64,000 nt of DNA from Campylobacteraceae bacterium. Lineage in GTDB: Bacteria; Campylobacterota; Campylobacteria; Campylobacterales; Sulfurovaceae. Positions 16,437 to 26,123 of the stretch are shown one piece after another. The stretch spans positions 46,668-110,667 of the forward strand of contig JALWKP010000100.1 in assembly GCA_027081355.1 (NCBI GenBank), given 5' to 3'. Position 1 is the stretch's first letter, and every line of letters begins with the position of its first letter. Below the pieces are notes generated by a model. It had not been told where the DNA came from. It was given only the letters and a program-made list of their open reading frames with translations, and ran no database searches. The translations under genes were made by a program, and so were the position numbers.

Positions 16437-17506
16437 ATAGGATTTATTTAAGCAATAATATAGCATGCGATTTTGTATTTAAACAGAGTCCGAAAACTTT
16501 TAAAGTTGTAGAAAACAGTGTTGTGAAAACGACTAAAAGGGGCGATTATAAACTTTTAGAAGTTACAAAAAAAGAGATTTCTACAATAGAACTGCTTGAA
16601 TATTTGGCAGAAGTTTTAAAAATTAAAGAGCGAGACATCGGTTATGCCGGGTTAAAAGACAAGCACGCTGTAACTACTCAGTTTATTACAGTGCCGTTTT
16701 ATGTGAATATTTCTAAGTTTAAAAATACCGAGAGGGTAAAAATTAAAGAGCTGGGGTTTTGTGCAAACAGGTTAAAAATAGGCAAATTAAGAAACAACAG
16801 TTTCGTAATTGTTTTAGAGCAGGTTTCTGAAGATGGATTTGAAAAACTAAAGCAAGCCTTTGAAAATGTAAGAATAAACGGATTTGCAAACTTTTTTGGG
16901 TATCAGAGGTTTGGGGTGCTTGATGATGCATCTGCTAAAGGTATGAAGATTAGCGAAATTGGAAAGGGAAGCAAAAACCAAAAAAGCAAAATTCTAGTTG
17001 GGGCTTATCAATCAAAACTGTTTAATGAGTGGCTAAATAAAAGATTGGAAGTTTCTAAAAATATTACAGATGGCAAAAAAGAGGGAATTTTAAAAGAACT
17101 CTCCCCTGCCCTGATTAAAATTATAAATAGCTCCAATGTGCCATATAAGCTATTGCCCGGAGATTTAGGCTTTTATTACAAAAAAGGTAAAAAAGATTTT
17201 GAAATTGTTAATAATATTAATAAATATAATAAAGATTTTGAAAAGCGTGCTTTTCACCCTAGCGGTGTTTTATTTGGCAGCAGGGTCAGGTTGGCAACAT
17301 CAGTTGCGGGCAGAATAGAAAGAGAATTTATAGATTACTCTTTTGATTCTTTAAAGGGTGCAAGAAGAGCTGCGTGGGTTTATCCACAAAAAAGCAATAT
17401 TTCTTACAATAAAAAGAACAAAACTGCAACAATTAATTTTACACTCCCCGCAGGAAGTTATGCAACTGTATTATTAGAAGAGCTTCTTAATAAAAAACTT
17501 GTTTAA
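16433..17506 (+). CDS. truD: tRNA pseudouridine synthase D, copy 1
   Basis: Would convert uridine 13 of tRNA-Glu to pseudouridine, as TruD does in E. coli. The catalytic Asp76 lies in YAGLKDKHAV. The later family blocks FFGYQRFG, GAYQSKLFNEWL, PSGVLFG and LPAGSYATVLLEE are present. Length is 357 aa. A second, well-diverged TruD is at 29667; both keep the catalytic motif. This copy is coupled to the SUV3-like helicase and is more AT-rich and Lys/Asn-rich than the other. Confidence 0.9.
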   Translation: MNRIYLSNNIACDFVFKQSPKTFKVVENSVVKTTKRGDYKLLEVTKKEISTIELLEYLAEVLKIKERDIGYAGLKDKHAVTTQFITVPFYVNISKFKNTERVKIKELGFCANRLKIGKLRNNSFVIVLEQVSEDGFEKLKQAFENVRINGFANFFGYQRFGVLDDASAKGMKISEIGKGSKNQKSKILVGAYQSKLFNEWLNKRLEVSKNITDGKKEGILKELSPALIKIINSSNVPYKLLPGDLGFYYKKGKKDFEIVNNINKYNKDFEKRAFHPSGVLFGSRVRLATSVAGRIEREFIDYSFDSLKGARRAAWVYPQKSNISYNKKNKTATINFTLPAGSYATVLLEELLNKKLV

Positions 17507-17595
17507 AATATGTAAAATATAATTCCAATTCTTAAATATCCCATTTTATGATATTCATAATTGACATATAATTCACACAATTGTTTATTTTTCGT

Positions 17596-17601
17596 TATAA
17601 T
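17596..17601 (+). promoter_or_regulatory. -10 hexamer for the subtilase operon
   Basis: TATAAT 30 bp before the ATG at 17631, following a T-rich upstream tract. Confidence 0.5.
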
Positions 17602-17630
17602 TATAGAAATTTTATCTTATGGAGGTTAAG

Positions 17631-20414
17631 ATGATAAGCAAAAAACATCTTATTCTATCTGCTTTTGCGGCTACTCTTTTATTTTCTTCGGAAGGAGATA
17701 TTGTTAATTTAAAAAACATTAATCTAATTGCAACAGATAATAATAAAACTGCCAGTAATTTATTTGCTCCTCACGAAGCTATTATTGTTTTTAAAGAAGG
17801 CACAAAAGCTTCTGAAATGATTAAGGCTTTTCAAAATATGTTTGGTTCTAAAATGAAGCATAATGAATACAATTTAATTAATGGTATGCATATTGTAGTT
17901 CCAGGTAAAAGTTTTGATGAAATTAAACGAATAATTGAAAATATGCCTATGGCAGATAAGTTTATTAAAAGTGTCGAAAAAAACAGTGCGGCTTTGCCTT
18001 TTAAAAGCAATGATACTTATTACGATAAACTCTGGGCAATTGAAAATAACGGTCAAAATGTAAACAATAAAAGCGGCACAAAAGATGCTGATATGGATAT
18101 AGATGAAGCTTGGAAAATAGAAAAAGGCGAGCACGGTGTTGTGGTGGCTGTTTTGGATACCGGCGTTGATTATACACATACTGATTTGCAAGATAATATG
18201 TGGAATGGGAATGCATATCATGGTTATGATTTTGCAGGTGATAATGACGGAAATAATGATGAAGACCCAATGCCGGATAAACCTTATGATGACAATGAGC
18301 ATTCGCATGGAACACATGTGGCAGGAATTATAGGTGCAGTTGGAGATAATGACAATGGTATTAGCGGAGTAGCACAAAATGTTCAAATTATGGCTTTAAA
18401 AGTATTTAGACCAAATGGTTATGGTTATACAAGCGATATTTTAGAAGCTTTAGATTATGTTAGTAAACAGATAGATAATGGTGTTAATATTGTTGCTATA
18501 AATGCCAGTTATGGCAGCGGAGGAGGACAACAAGGCGATAGTGTAGATGAAGCAATTGCTAAACTTGGCGATAAAGGCGTAGTTTTTTGTGCAGCAGCAG
18601 GGAATGACGGCAAAGATATAGATAAAGAGCCTGTTTATCCGGCTGCTTACAGTGCGTCTAATATTATTACCGTTGCCGCAAGCGACCAAGATGATAAACT
18701 GGCAAGTTTTTCTAACTTTGGCAAAAAAACTGTAGAAGTTGCTGCACCTGGAACTAATATATTGAGCACATACCCCGACAATCAGTATGCTTATATGCAA
18801 GGAACTTCCATGGCGACACCGTATGTTACCGGGACTGTTGCGCTTTTGGCTTCTGTAAATCCAGGCTCTAGCGTAAAAGATAGAATAAAAGCAATAACTG
18901 AACATATTGATGTTAAAAATGATTTAAATGGCAAAGTTGCTACAAACGGGCGTGTTAATGCTTTTAAGGCAGTTGAAGCTTTGGACAATGAGGATAAAAA
19001 CAGTGCTCCTATTGCAAACAATGACAATGCAGAGACAAAATATGAAACCAAAGTTGCAATTGATGTGCTTAAGAATGACAGTGATGAAGATGGCGATGCC
19101 CTTACAATTAAATCTGCTACTAATCCAAGATATGGGAGTGTAACAATAAAAGATAACAAAATAATTTATACACCTCAAAAAGGTTTTAGCGGTGATGACA
19201 GTTTTAATTATACTATTAGCGATAGCAATGGCAAGGAAGACAGTGCAGTTGTAAAAGTTAAAGTTGATAAAAAAACAGATAACGCACCAATAGCTAAAGA
19301 TGACGAAGTTTCAACCGAATATGAAACCGCTGTTATTATAGACGTGCTTAAGAATGACAGTGATGAAGATGGCGATGCTTTAACTATTAAAACTGTTTTT
19401 GCAGCTTCAAACGGAAAAACTGAAATTCAAAATGGAAAAATAAAATATACTCCAAACAGAGGTTTTAGCGGTAAAGATGAATTTGAATACAGTATAAGCG
19501 ACGGCAATGGCAGCGATGCAAAGGCAAAAGTAACAGTAACTGTAAAAAAGAGAGATTCAGATGAAAAAAATCATGCGCCTATTGCTAAAGCCGACAGTGT
19601 AAAAACTGCATATAAAACAAAAGTTTTAATTGATGCGTTAGCAAATGATACCGATGCAGATGGGGATAGCTTAAAAATTAAAAGTATTGGAACACCAAAT
19701 AGCGGCAAAGCCGAAATAAAAGATGGAAAAATATTATATACACCAAAAGAGGGCTTTAGCGGGAAAGATAAATTTGGATATACAATTATTGATGAAAAAG
19801 GCGCAGAAGACAGTTCTGTTATAGAAGTCGATGTAAAAGATAAAAAAAATACTCCTCCAAAAGCTAATGATGATAAGGTTGCAACAGATTTTGAAACTAA
19901 AATTGTTATAGATGTTCTTGCAAATGATACCGATGCAGATGGAGATTTATTAACTATTAAATCTGCAGCACAACCAGCAAATGGAACTGCAGATATAAAA
20001 AATAATAAAATTATATATTCACCAAGCAGAGGTTTTAGCGGTATAGATACTTTCAGATATACTGTTTCTGATTCTAAAGGCGGAATATCTTATGCTGATG
20101 TAACTGTTGATGTTCAAAAGAAAGAACAAGAAGATGATAAAAAGAATCACTCTTCAATAATTGGGGACAATATAGATAAAGGCGGTATAAAATTTTTAAC
20201 AGGTTACAGTAAGGAGATGGATGGTAATTATACTAGTTTTAGTCTAAACAATAATAAAGCAAAATTTAAAGTTTATAACAATGGAGAGGTAAAAATAGAG
20301 AATGCAAAAGCTCCTGTGCCTCAAAATATTTTGCCTACAGGAACTAAAGTTGAGGTTGATGGCAAAGAGATAAAGATAGAAATGACTTTAAAAACAGATT
20401 ATTTAATTTTTTAA
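17631..20414 (+). CDS. secreted subtilisin-like protease with four Ig-like repeats
   Basis: A 927-residue S8 serine protease. Residues 1-20 form a signal peptide and ~40-120 an I9-like propeptide. The catalytic triad is Asp176 (AVLDTGVD), His226 (HSHGTHVAG) and Ser393 (GTSMATP). Residues ~457-840 hold four ~93-residue cadherin/Ig-like repeats, each with the Asp-rich Ca-binding-like block NDSDEDGD or NDTDADGD and the ending GFSG.D.F.Y. The last ~90 residues are unrecognised. The ATG at 17631 has GGAGG 5 nt upstream; the ATG at 17619 overlaps that site. It is likely exported or surface-bound and forms an operon with the lipoprotein at 20428. Confidence 0.92.
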   Translation: MISKKHLILSAFAATLLFSSEGDIVNLKNINLIATDNNKTASNLFAPHEAIIVFKEGTKASEMIKAFQNMFGSKMKHNEYNLINGMHIVVPGKSFDEIKRIIENMPMADKFIKSVEKNSAALPFKSNDTYYDKLWAIENNGQNVNNKSGTKDADMDIDEAWKIEKGEHGVVVAVLDTGVDYTHTDLQDNMWNGNAYHGYDFAGDNDGNNDEDPMPDKPYDDNEHSHGTHVAGIIGAVGDNDNGISGVAQNVQIMALKVFRPNGYGYTSDILEALDYVSKQIDNGVNIVAINASYGSGGGQQGDSVDEAIAKLGDKGVVFCAAAGNDGKDIDKEPVYPAAYSASNIITVAASDQDDKLASFSNFGKKTVEVAAPGTNILSTYPDNQYAYMQGTSMATPYVTGTVALLASVNPGSSVKDRIKAITEHIDVKNDLNGKVATNGRVNAFKAVEALDNEDKNSAPIANNDNAETKYETKVAIDVLKNDSDEDGDALTIKSATNPRYGSVTIKDNKIIYTPQKGFSGDDSFNYTISDSNGKEDSAVVKVKVDKKTDNAPIAKDDEVSTEYETAVIIDVLKNDSDEDGDALTIKTVFAASNGKTEIQNGKIKYTPNRGFSGKDEFEYSISDGNGSDAKAKVTVTVKKRDSDEKNHAPIAKADSVKTAYKTKVLIDALANDTDADGDSLKIKSIGTPNSGKAEIKDGKILYTPKEGFSGKDKFGYTIIDEKGAEDSSVIEVDVKDKKNTPPKANDDKVATDFETKIVIDVLANDTDADGDLLTIKSAAQPANGTADIKNNKIIYSPSRGFSGIDTFRYTVSDSKGGISYADVTVDVQKKEQEDDKKNHSSIIGDNIDKGGIKFLTGYSKEMDGNYTSFSLNNNKAKFKVYNNGEVKIENAKAPVPQNILPTGTKVEVDGKEIKIEMTLKTDYLIF

Positions 20415-20427
20415 CTAGGAGATAAAA

Positions 20428-20694
20428 ATGAAAAAAATTATCAATATGACAATAATTACATTAATTATGCTTGCATTTTCAGGATGTAACGGGGGCGCTG
20501 ATAGCAGTGCTGCCTCTTCTGCCTCAAAATCTGCCAGTGAATTTATGCAAAAAAATAAAATTTATGAAGTAAAAAGAGGAGATAAAATAGTAAAAATATC
20601 ACAAAACCCTCAATTAAAAATATATTCCAATTTAGATACTGGAAAAACAGAGGTAGAATTAATTAGCGGAGAAGCTGAAATAGTCAGAAATTAA
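20428..20694 (+). CDS. small lipoprotein downstream of subtilase
   Basis: An 88-residue protein with signal peptide and lipobox AFSGC (Cys at about residue 21). A Ser/Ala-rich linker follows, then a short beta-rich domain. It starts 13 bp after the protease stop with AGGAG upstream, and a terminator follows at 20767. It could anchor or inhibit the protease, but that is inferred only from the operon. Confidence 0.75.
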   Translation: MKKIINMTIITLIMLAFSGCNGGADSSAASSASKSASEFMQKNKIYEVKRGDKIVKISQNPQLKIYSNLDTGKTEVELISGEAEIVRN

Positions 20695-20766
20695 AATATA
20701 CTTTTACACGATACCGCTTTAAATTATGACACTATAAAATATCATAAATCAAAAAAATTCCTTTGG

Positions 20767-20789
20767 GCTTAGCATTGGCTAGGCTTTTT
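20767..20789 (+). terminator. Rho-independent terminator of the subtilase operon
   Basis: GCTTAGC-ATTG-GCTAGGC forms a 7-bp stem with one G-U pair, followed directly by five T. Confidence 0.65.
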
Positions 20790-20810
20790 AGCAGCATACT
20801 TTGGAAGTAA

Positions 20811-21302
20811 CTATAGTGCAGTGGTCTCATTATAATTGTAAATTTTTTTATAAACAGCCCCGCTTGGGGTTAATGTTGAGGTATATAGAATTACTCTATA
20901 ATCAACTTTGGTTTCAATATTTTCAAATTTATTTAAAATCTCTCGGACTTTTTGTATGTCTTTAACCTGTTTAATTCGGCACAGTGTAATATGCGGTTTA
21001 AAGGGTTTTGATTTTATGTTTGTGAGTTTAAGCAGTTGCTTATGGATAGAATTTATATTTGGACTGTAAGCTTTTAAATAAAGGATTTTTTTATCAAAAA
21101 AGCCGAAACTTTTAATTTTGATTTGTTCATTTGGGATATTTAAATTGAATTTATAATCTTCGGGATTACCCTCGCCTATAAACAGATGAGTCAAATGCAA
21201 ATTAAAAGGTTTTGTCCAATTGCCGGTAATATATGGCGAAAGTTCAACTTGAAGTTTTTTATAAAATAGAAGTGTAACCGGGGTTGCTATGAAAAGTCTC
21301 AT
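20811..21302 (-). CDS. thpR: RNA 2',3'-cyclic phosphodiesterase (2H family)
   Basis: A 163-residue 2H phosphoesterase. The two catalytic HxTx motifs are HLTH in the N-terminal half and HITL in the C-terminal half. Family members hydrolyse 2',3'-cyclic phosphates or reversibly join tRNA halves in vitro; the physiological substrate is unclear. The ribosome site is weak. It is separated from rpmA by a repeat remnant. Confidence 0.85.
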   Translation of the reverse strand: MRLFIATPVTLLFYKKLQVELSPYITGNWTKPFNLHLTHLFIGEGNPEDYKFNLNIPNEQIKIKSFGFFDKKILYLKAYSPNINSIHKQLLKLTNIKSKPFKPHITLCRIKQVKDIQKVREILNKFENIETKVDYRVILYTSTLTPSGAVYKKIYNYNETTAL

Positions 21303-21305
21303 TAT

Positions 21306-21359
21306 TTAAAGTGCGGCGAAGCCGCCCCTATTTGCTCTAAGCTCTAGGCTCTGAGCTTT
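21306..21359. repeat. half copy of the heptamer/GC-hairpin element
   Basis: GCGGCGAAGCCGC followed by GCTCTAAGCTCTAGGCTCTGAGC heptamers. Only one arm is present, directly after the rpmA stop codon. Confidence 0.7.
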
Positions 21360-21360
21360 C

Positions 21361-21615
21361 TTATGCAGGTATTACAGAAACTCTTTTTTTGTTTCTTCTT
21401 TGGTTGTCGAATTTAACAACACCCTCGATTAAAGCATAAATTGTGTGGTCTTTACCAATTCCTACGCCTGTTCCCGGAACCACTTTTGTTCCTCTTTGGC
21501 GAATGATGATATTACCTGGAATTACTTTTTCTCCGCCGAATTTTTTAACACCAAGGCGGCGTCCTGCTGAGTCACGGTTATTCTGGGTAGAACCCTGTCC
21601 TTTCTTATGTGCCAT
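21361..21615 (-). CDS. rpmA: 50S ribosomal protein L27
   Basis: 84 residues beginning [16 protein letters not shown], a typical L27 start without an N-terminal propeptide, and containing [16 protein letters not shown]. It binds near the peptidyl transferase centre. It follows rplU by 9 bp in the usual rplU-rpmA operon. Confidence 0.97.
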   Translation of the reverse strand: MAHKKGQGSTQNNRDSAGRRLGVKKFGGEKVIPGNIIIRQRGTKVVPGTGVGIGKDHTIYALIEGVVKFDNQRRNKKRVSVIPA

Positions 21616-21624
21616 CTCTTCTCC

Positions 21625-21930
21625 TTATGCGATTGATGTAATTCTTACTCTTGTGAAATCTCTTCTAAAGCCTCTTTTTACTTTAGAATCTTTTCTTCTT
21701 CTCTTCTTGAAAGTAATAACTTTTTTATCTCTGCCTTCGTTAATTACCTCACCTTTAACTACCGCACCTTCTACAAATGGCGTTCCAATTTTTAATTCAC
21801 CGTTATCAAGTGCTAGAACCTCTTTGAATTCAACTTCTGCTTTTGGTTCTAAACCCATTTTGTCAAAGCAGATAATATCGCCTTCTTTTACTTTAAACTG
21901 CTGTCCGCTAGCTTTAATAATTGCATACAT
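21625..21930 (-). CDS. rplU: 50S ribosomal protein L21
   Basis: 101 residues starting [18 protein letters not shown], with the [24 protein letters not shown] RNA-binding C-terminus. AAGGGTG precedes the ATG. First gene of rplU-rpmA. A small palindrome (GCACTTTTAGTGC region, near 21961-21976) lies in its leader. Confidence 0.97.
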   Translation of the reverse strand: MYAIIKASGQQFKVKEGDIICFDKMGLEPKAEVEFKEVLALDNGELKIGTPFVEGAVVKGEVINEGRDKKVITFKKRRRKDSKVKRGFRRDFTRVRITSIA

Positions 21931-22076
21931 TTTTCACCCTTTTAAGTCACTAATTTCAACAGTGCACTTTTAGTGCGGAAGTATAGCTCAAAAATGTTTA
22001 AAATTATTTAAAAAAATGTCGAAATGTAAAGAATTGTCAAATAATTGTAAAGATTTTTCTTAATATTAATAAATAT

Positions 22077-22802
22077 TTACATACAGAGAGCAATAATGCT
22101 GGCGGTTACAGCCACATTTAACGACTCTACTTCCCTATTCATTGCTATTTTTGCTTTAACTTCAGCTATTTGAGCTATCTCTTTACTGACTCCCCTGCTC
22201 TCGTTGCCTAAAATAAATACGTTTTTTTTAAACTTTTTTAAATTTTTTAACTCATTATTGCTATTTGAATCTAAAACTATCAATTTAGCACCGTTTATCG
22301 CCAGCTCTTTTAATGTATTGTATAAATTTTCGCTTTGAATTACAGGCATTTTAAACAGAGTGCCGGCGCTTGCTTTTATTACAAGCGGCGAAGTTACAGA
22401 AGCTGTTCCTTTTTTTGGGATTATTAAGGCATCTACATCCCCTGCGGCGGCAGAGCGGATTATCATACCTAGATTTTGAGGGTTTTCTATTCCGTCTAAA
22501 GCCAAAACTTTATAATTAGATTTGCTTTTTAATCCGTTTAAATCGGTAAAATTTTGCAAAATAATATCTAAAGCAACCCCTTGGTCTTGTTTTTTGTTTT
22601 TTGAAATTCTAGAGAGTTTTTCTTTGTCGTGATATTTAATTTCTATCCCCCTGCTTTTGGCAAGTTTTAGCATTAAATCGATTTTGTCGCTTTTTTTGTT
22701 GCTTTTAGAAAGATGCAGCGCGTAAATTTGCAGCTCTTTATTCTGCAGAGCTTCTAAAACAGGGTTTCTGCCGTAAATTGTAAGCAGGCTTTTTGGTATC
22801 AT
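22077..22802 (-). CDS. rlmB: SPOUT 23S rRNA/tRNA ribose methyltransferase, RlmB-like
   Basis: A 241-residue TrmH/SpoU protein with an N-terminal substrate-binding domain (GRNPVLEAL) and a C-terminal knot. Knot motifs are NPQNLGMIIRSA (motif 1), FILGNESRGV (motif 2) and SLNVAVTASI (motif 3). RlmB makes Gm2251 in 23S rRNA; assignment to RlmB instead of another TrmH member rests on the GRNPV start. Its ATG overlaps the stop of the upstream membrane gene (ATGA). Confidence 0.85.
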   Translation of the reverse strand: MIPKSLLTIYGRNPVLEALQNKELQIYALHLSKSNKKSDKIDLMLKLAKSRGIEIKYHDKEKLSRISKNKKQDQGVALDIILQNFTDLNGLKSKSNYKVLALDGIENPQNLGMIIRSAAAGDVDALIIPKKGTASVTSPLVIKASAGTLFKMPVIQSENLYNTLKELAINGAKLIVLDSNSNNELKNLKKFKKNVFILGNESRGVSKEIAQIAEVKAKIAMNREVESLNVAVTASIIALCM

Positions 22803-23257
22803 AATATATCTCTAAGCACAATAGCATAATGCATTACAAATAGATTTAAAAAGAAAATAAGCATCGAAGAGCCGCGCGAGAGAATATTTTGCATTTTTGT
22901 TCTCTCTTTACCGTTTGTTTTATATGCAATTATAAAATGCACAATTGTCGCCGCTGTTAAAATTGCAACAAGTATTGCTTTTTTTACAATCGCATCAGAA
23001 ATTGCCGTGCCGTTTGGATGTAAAAGAAGTTTAAAGAGGTCATAATATGCACCTAAATAAAAGCCTGAAATCAGCAGAGCAATAAGCGCTACAACTTCAA
23101 ACCAGCCAAAAATAGGTCCGACATGCGGGTAAACTTCTTGCTGGGCTCTTTTATCGCGCAGAGTAACCCCTAAAACAAACATAAAAACCGAGCCGCCTAT
23201 CCACGAGATAGCCATTATCAAGTGGATATGAAACATTATCTCTTTTAAAATTCCCAA
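22799..23257 (-). CDS. CopD-like four-helix membrane protein
   Basis: A 152-residue integral membrane protein with four hydrophobic segments and conserved-looking His residues (HIHLIMAISWIGG, HFIIAY, MHYAIV). This resembles CopD/YqiK-type or putative haem-binding membrane proteins. The start is TTG at 23257 with AAGGG upstream. It lies between lepA and the RlmB-like gene, coupled to both. Function is not established; metal or haem binding by the His residues is a guess. Confidence 0.7.
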   Translation of the reverse strand: MGILKEIMFHIHLIMAISWIGGSVFMFVLGVTLRDKRAQQEVYPHVGPIFGWFEVVALIALLISGFYLGAYYDLFKLLLHPNGTAISDAIVKKAILVAILTAATIVHFIIAYKTNGKERTKMQNILSRGSSMLIFFLNLFVMHYAIVLRDIL

Positions 23258-23266
23258 ATTTTTCCC

Positions 23267-25078
23267 TTAACTGTCTATTTTTAAAACCGCCATAAACGCC
23301 TCTTGAGGCACTTGCACTTTTCCTATGGCTTTCATTCTCTTTTTACCGGCTTTTTGTTTCTCTAAAAGCTTTCTTTTTCTTGTAATGTCACCGCCGTAAC
23401 ACTTTGCGGTAACATTTTTACCCATAGATTTAACATTGCTTCTGGCAATTATGGTATTTCCGATACTAGCTTGTATTGCAACTTCAAAAAGCTGGCGCGG
23501 GATTAAATCTTTTAACTGGTTTACAAATGCCAAACCTCTTGTTCTCGCCTTTTCGCGCGGCACTATAATGCTTAATGCATCTACAACTTCGCCTGCTACG
23601 CGGATATCAAGCTTAACCAAATCGCCCTCTCTAAAGCCGATTGGCTCGTAATCGAAACTTGCATAACCTTTTGTCATACTTTTTAATTTATCGTAAAAAT
23701 CCATAACTATTTCATTCATCGGCACATCGTATTCTAAAAGCACGCGGTTTTCGTTTAAATAATCCATTTTAACTTGAATTCCGCGTCTGTCGTTTAACAG
23801 TTTTATCAAATTGCCGACAAATTCGTTTGGCGTTAAAATCGTAGCCTTTACATACGGCTCGTAAATTGTATCTATTTTAGACGGTTCGGGCAATTCGCTA
23901 GGGTTTTGCACCGAAATTTTCTCTCCGTCGGTTTTTAACACTTCGTAAACAACCGTCGGAGCTGTTGCGATTAAGTCTAAATTAAATTCGCGCTCTAAGC
24001 GCTCTTTTACAACTTCCATATGCAGCATACCCAAAAAGCCGACTCTAAATCCGCTGCCAAGGGCTAATGAGCTTTCCGGTTCAAATGCAAGCGCAGAGTC
24101 GTTAAGTTTTAATTTATTCAAAGCATCTCTTAAATCTTCGAATTTATCGGTCTCTATCGGGTAAAGCCCTGCAAATACAAACGGTTTTGCCGGTTCAAAG
24201 CCCGGAACAGGCTCAGAGGTAGGGTTTTTGGCATCGGTAATAGTATCGCCTACGCTCAAACCCTCTACCGTTTTTAAACCCATTACAACTATTCCAATTT
24301 CACCCGTATTGATTATATCGGTTTTGATAGGAGCAATAGGGTTTGGATACATTAAATCAAGCACCTGATGTTCTTGTTTGGTGCTCATAATCTGCACCGT
24401 CTGCCCTTTTTTAATTGAACCGTCAAAAACCCTAACAAGCGCTAATGCACCTAAGTAGTTATCGAACCAGCTGTCGTAAATAATAGCTTTTGCAGGAGCG
24501 TTTTCATCCCCTTTTGGCGCAGGAATTCTCTCTACGATAGAATCGATTAACTCTTTTATTCCTACGCCTGTTTTTGCAGAAACCAGATTGTGTTCGGTGC
24601 AGTCAAGCCCTATTGCCTCTTCTACCTCGGTTAAAACTCTGTCTGGGTCGGCGCTTGGCAAATCGATTTTGTTTACAACCGGCAAAAGCTCTAAATCGTT
24701 TTCTAGTGCAATATAAACATTTGCAATTGTCTGAGCTTCTACACCCTGTGCGGCATCCACAACTAAAAGCGCCCCTTCGCTCGAAGCCAAAGAGCGGCTT
24801 ACTTCGTAAGAAAAATCGACATGACCTGGAGTGTCTATTAAATTCAGTATATATTCTTGCCCGTCTTTTGTGTAATTTAATCTAACGCTTTGCGCTTTAA
24901 TGGTAATGCCGCGCTCTTTTTCTATATCCATAGTGTCCATTACCTGTGCGCTCATTTTACGCTCGCTCACCGCGCCGCACTCTTGAATAATACGGTCGGC
25001 AAGCGTGGATTTGCCGTGGTCTATATGGGCAATAATAGAAAAGTTTCTAATATTTGACTGAGGAATTTTTTTAGCCAT
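23267..25078 (-). CDS. lepA: elongation factor 4 (back-translocating GTPase)
   Basis: A 603-residue translational GTPase. The G1 motif [17 protein letters not shown] and NKIDLP are in the N-terminal domain. EF-Tu domain 2, two EF-G-like domains and the LepA-specific C-terminus (KAGKKRMK) follow. EF4 acts on stalled or mistranslocated ribosomes and needs GTP. The ATG at 25078 is chosen; a TTG one codon upstream is also in frame. It follows prs by 8 bp. Confidence 0.96.
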   Translation of the reverse strand: MAKKIPQSNIRNFSIIAHIDHGKSTLADRIIQECGAVSERKMSAQVMDTMDIEKERGITIKAQSVRLNYTKDGQEYILNLIDTPGHVDFSYEVSRSLASSEGALLVVDAAQGVEAQTIANVYIALENDLELLPVVNKIDLPSADPDRVLTEVEEAIGLDCTEHNLVSAKTGVGIKELIDSIVERIPAPKGDENAPAKAIIYDSWFDNYLGALALVRVFDGSIKKGQTVQIMSTKQEHQVLDLMYPNPIAPIKTDIINTGEIGIVVMGLKTVEGLSVGDTITDAKNPTSEPVPGFEPAKPFVFAGLYPIETDKFEDLRDALNKLKLNDSALAFEPESSLALGSGFRVGFLGMLHMEVVKERLEREFNLDLIATAPTVVYEVLKTDGEKISVQNPSELPEPSKIDTIYEPYVKATILTPNEFVGNLIKLLNDRRGIQVKMDYLNENRVLLEYDVPMNEIVMDFYDKLKSMTKGYASFDYEPIGFREGDLVKLDIRVAGEVVDALSIIVPREKARTRGLAFVNQLKDLIPRQLFEVAIQASIGNTIIARSNVKSMGKNVTAKCYGGDITRKRKLLEKQKAGKKRMKAIGKVQVPQEAFMAVLKIDS

Positions 25079-25086
25079 CAACCGCC

Positions 25087-26016
25087 CTATTTAAACAGCG
25101 AATTAACGCTCTCGTTGTTATAAATTCTTCGGATAACTTCGCTAAGCAGTTTAGCGGTGCTTAATACTTTGATTTTATCCGATTTTTGTTTTAAAGGAAT
25201 GGTATCCGAAACTACAAGCTCATCTATCGCGCCGCTTTCTATGCGCTCGTAAGCAGGACCCGAAAGCACAGGGTGCGTGCAACAAGCCATTACAGAGGTG
25301 GCGCCTTTATCTTTAAGCGCTTTAGCACCTTTTACCATTGTGCCGGCAGTATCTATCATATCATCAATTAAAATAACATCTTTGCCTTCTACATCGCCGA
25401 TAATATTCATAACTTCGGCTTCGTTTGCTTTTTGGCGTCTTTTATCTACAATTACCATATCCAAGCCAAGTTTTTGGGCAAAATATCTAGCTCTTGCAAC
25501 ACCGCCTATATCGGGTGATGCAACAATAGGGTTTTTGAAATGTTTATCTTTTATATAATCTAAAAATAGATTGGCACCATAAAGGTTATCAACAGGAATA
25601 TTAAAAAATCCTTGGATTTGAGCTGCATGCAAGTCGATTGTGACAACTCTGTCTATTCCGGCTTTTTCCATCATATCTGCTACAAGTTTAGCAGTAATTG
25701 GGACTCTGGGCGCTGCTTTTCTATCTTGTCTGGCATATCCGTAATAAGGAACAACTGCATTAATAGAGCCGGCAGAAGAGCGTTTGAGTGCATCTACCAT
25801 AATTAAAAGCTCCATTAAGTTTTTGTTTGCAGGAGCGCAAGTTGGCTGAATAATGTAAACATCTTTGCCGCGGACAGATTCGGATATTTGCACACTGATT
25901 TCGCCGTCGCTAAATTTTGTAATATTTGCTTTAGAAACAGGCACATCCAAATAGTCTGAAATCTTTTGTGCAAGCTCAGGATTGGCAGTCCCGGAAAAAA
26001 TCATATAATGACTCAT
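25087..26016 (-). CDS. prs: ribose-phosphate pyrophosphokinase
   Basis: Makes PRPP from ribose-5-phosphate and ATP for nucleotide, His, Trp and NAD synthesis. 309 residues, with the divalent-ion motif [13 protein letters not shown] and the PRPP-binding loop [13 protein letters not shown]. The YGYARQDRK flexible-loop motif is also present. Ribosome site AAGG upstream. Begins a prs-lepA-copD-like-rlmB run on the minus strand. Confidence 0.96.
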   Translation of the reverse strand: MSHYMIFSGTANPELAQKISDYLDVPVSKANITKFSDGEISVQISESVRGKDVYIIQPTCAPANKNLMELLIMVDALKRSSAGSINAVVPYYGYARQDRKAAPRVPITAKLVADMMEKAGIDRVVTIDLHAAQIQGFFNIPVDNLYGANLFLDYIKDKHFKNPIVASPDIGGVARARYFAQKLGLDMVIVDKRRQKANEAEVMNIIGDVEGKDVILIDDMIDTAGTMVKGAKALKDKGATSVMACCTHPVLSGPAYERIESGAIDELVVSDTIPLKQKSDKIKVLSTAKLLSEVIRRIYNNESVNSLFK

Positions 26017-26123
26017 TTTTACCTTCTTAAAATTGTTATTAGTATTTGCAATTTTACTAAAAAGTTTATATTATTTAGCTGTTTTCTTTAAATTATGTAT
26101 TTGGGTGCAGATTAGTTATTCGT

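Noticed and set aside
16433..17506. TruD copy 1 as a pseudogene of copy 2
   Set aside because: The frame is full length and the catalytic Asp and all family motifs are intact.
17874..19178. Several ORFs of 65-170 residues antisense to or out of frame with the subtilase
   Set aside because: They are shadows of the Asp/Asn-rich repeat codons; no ribosome sites or recognisable domains.
21443..21973. Plus-strand ORF of 176 residues
   Set aside because: It is antisense to rpmA and rplU, whose products are unmistakable.
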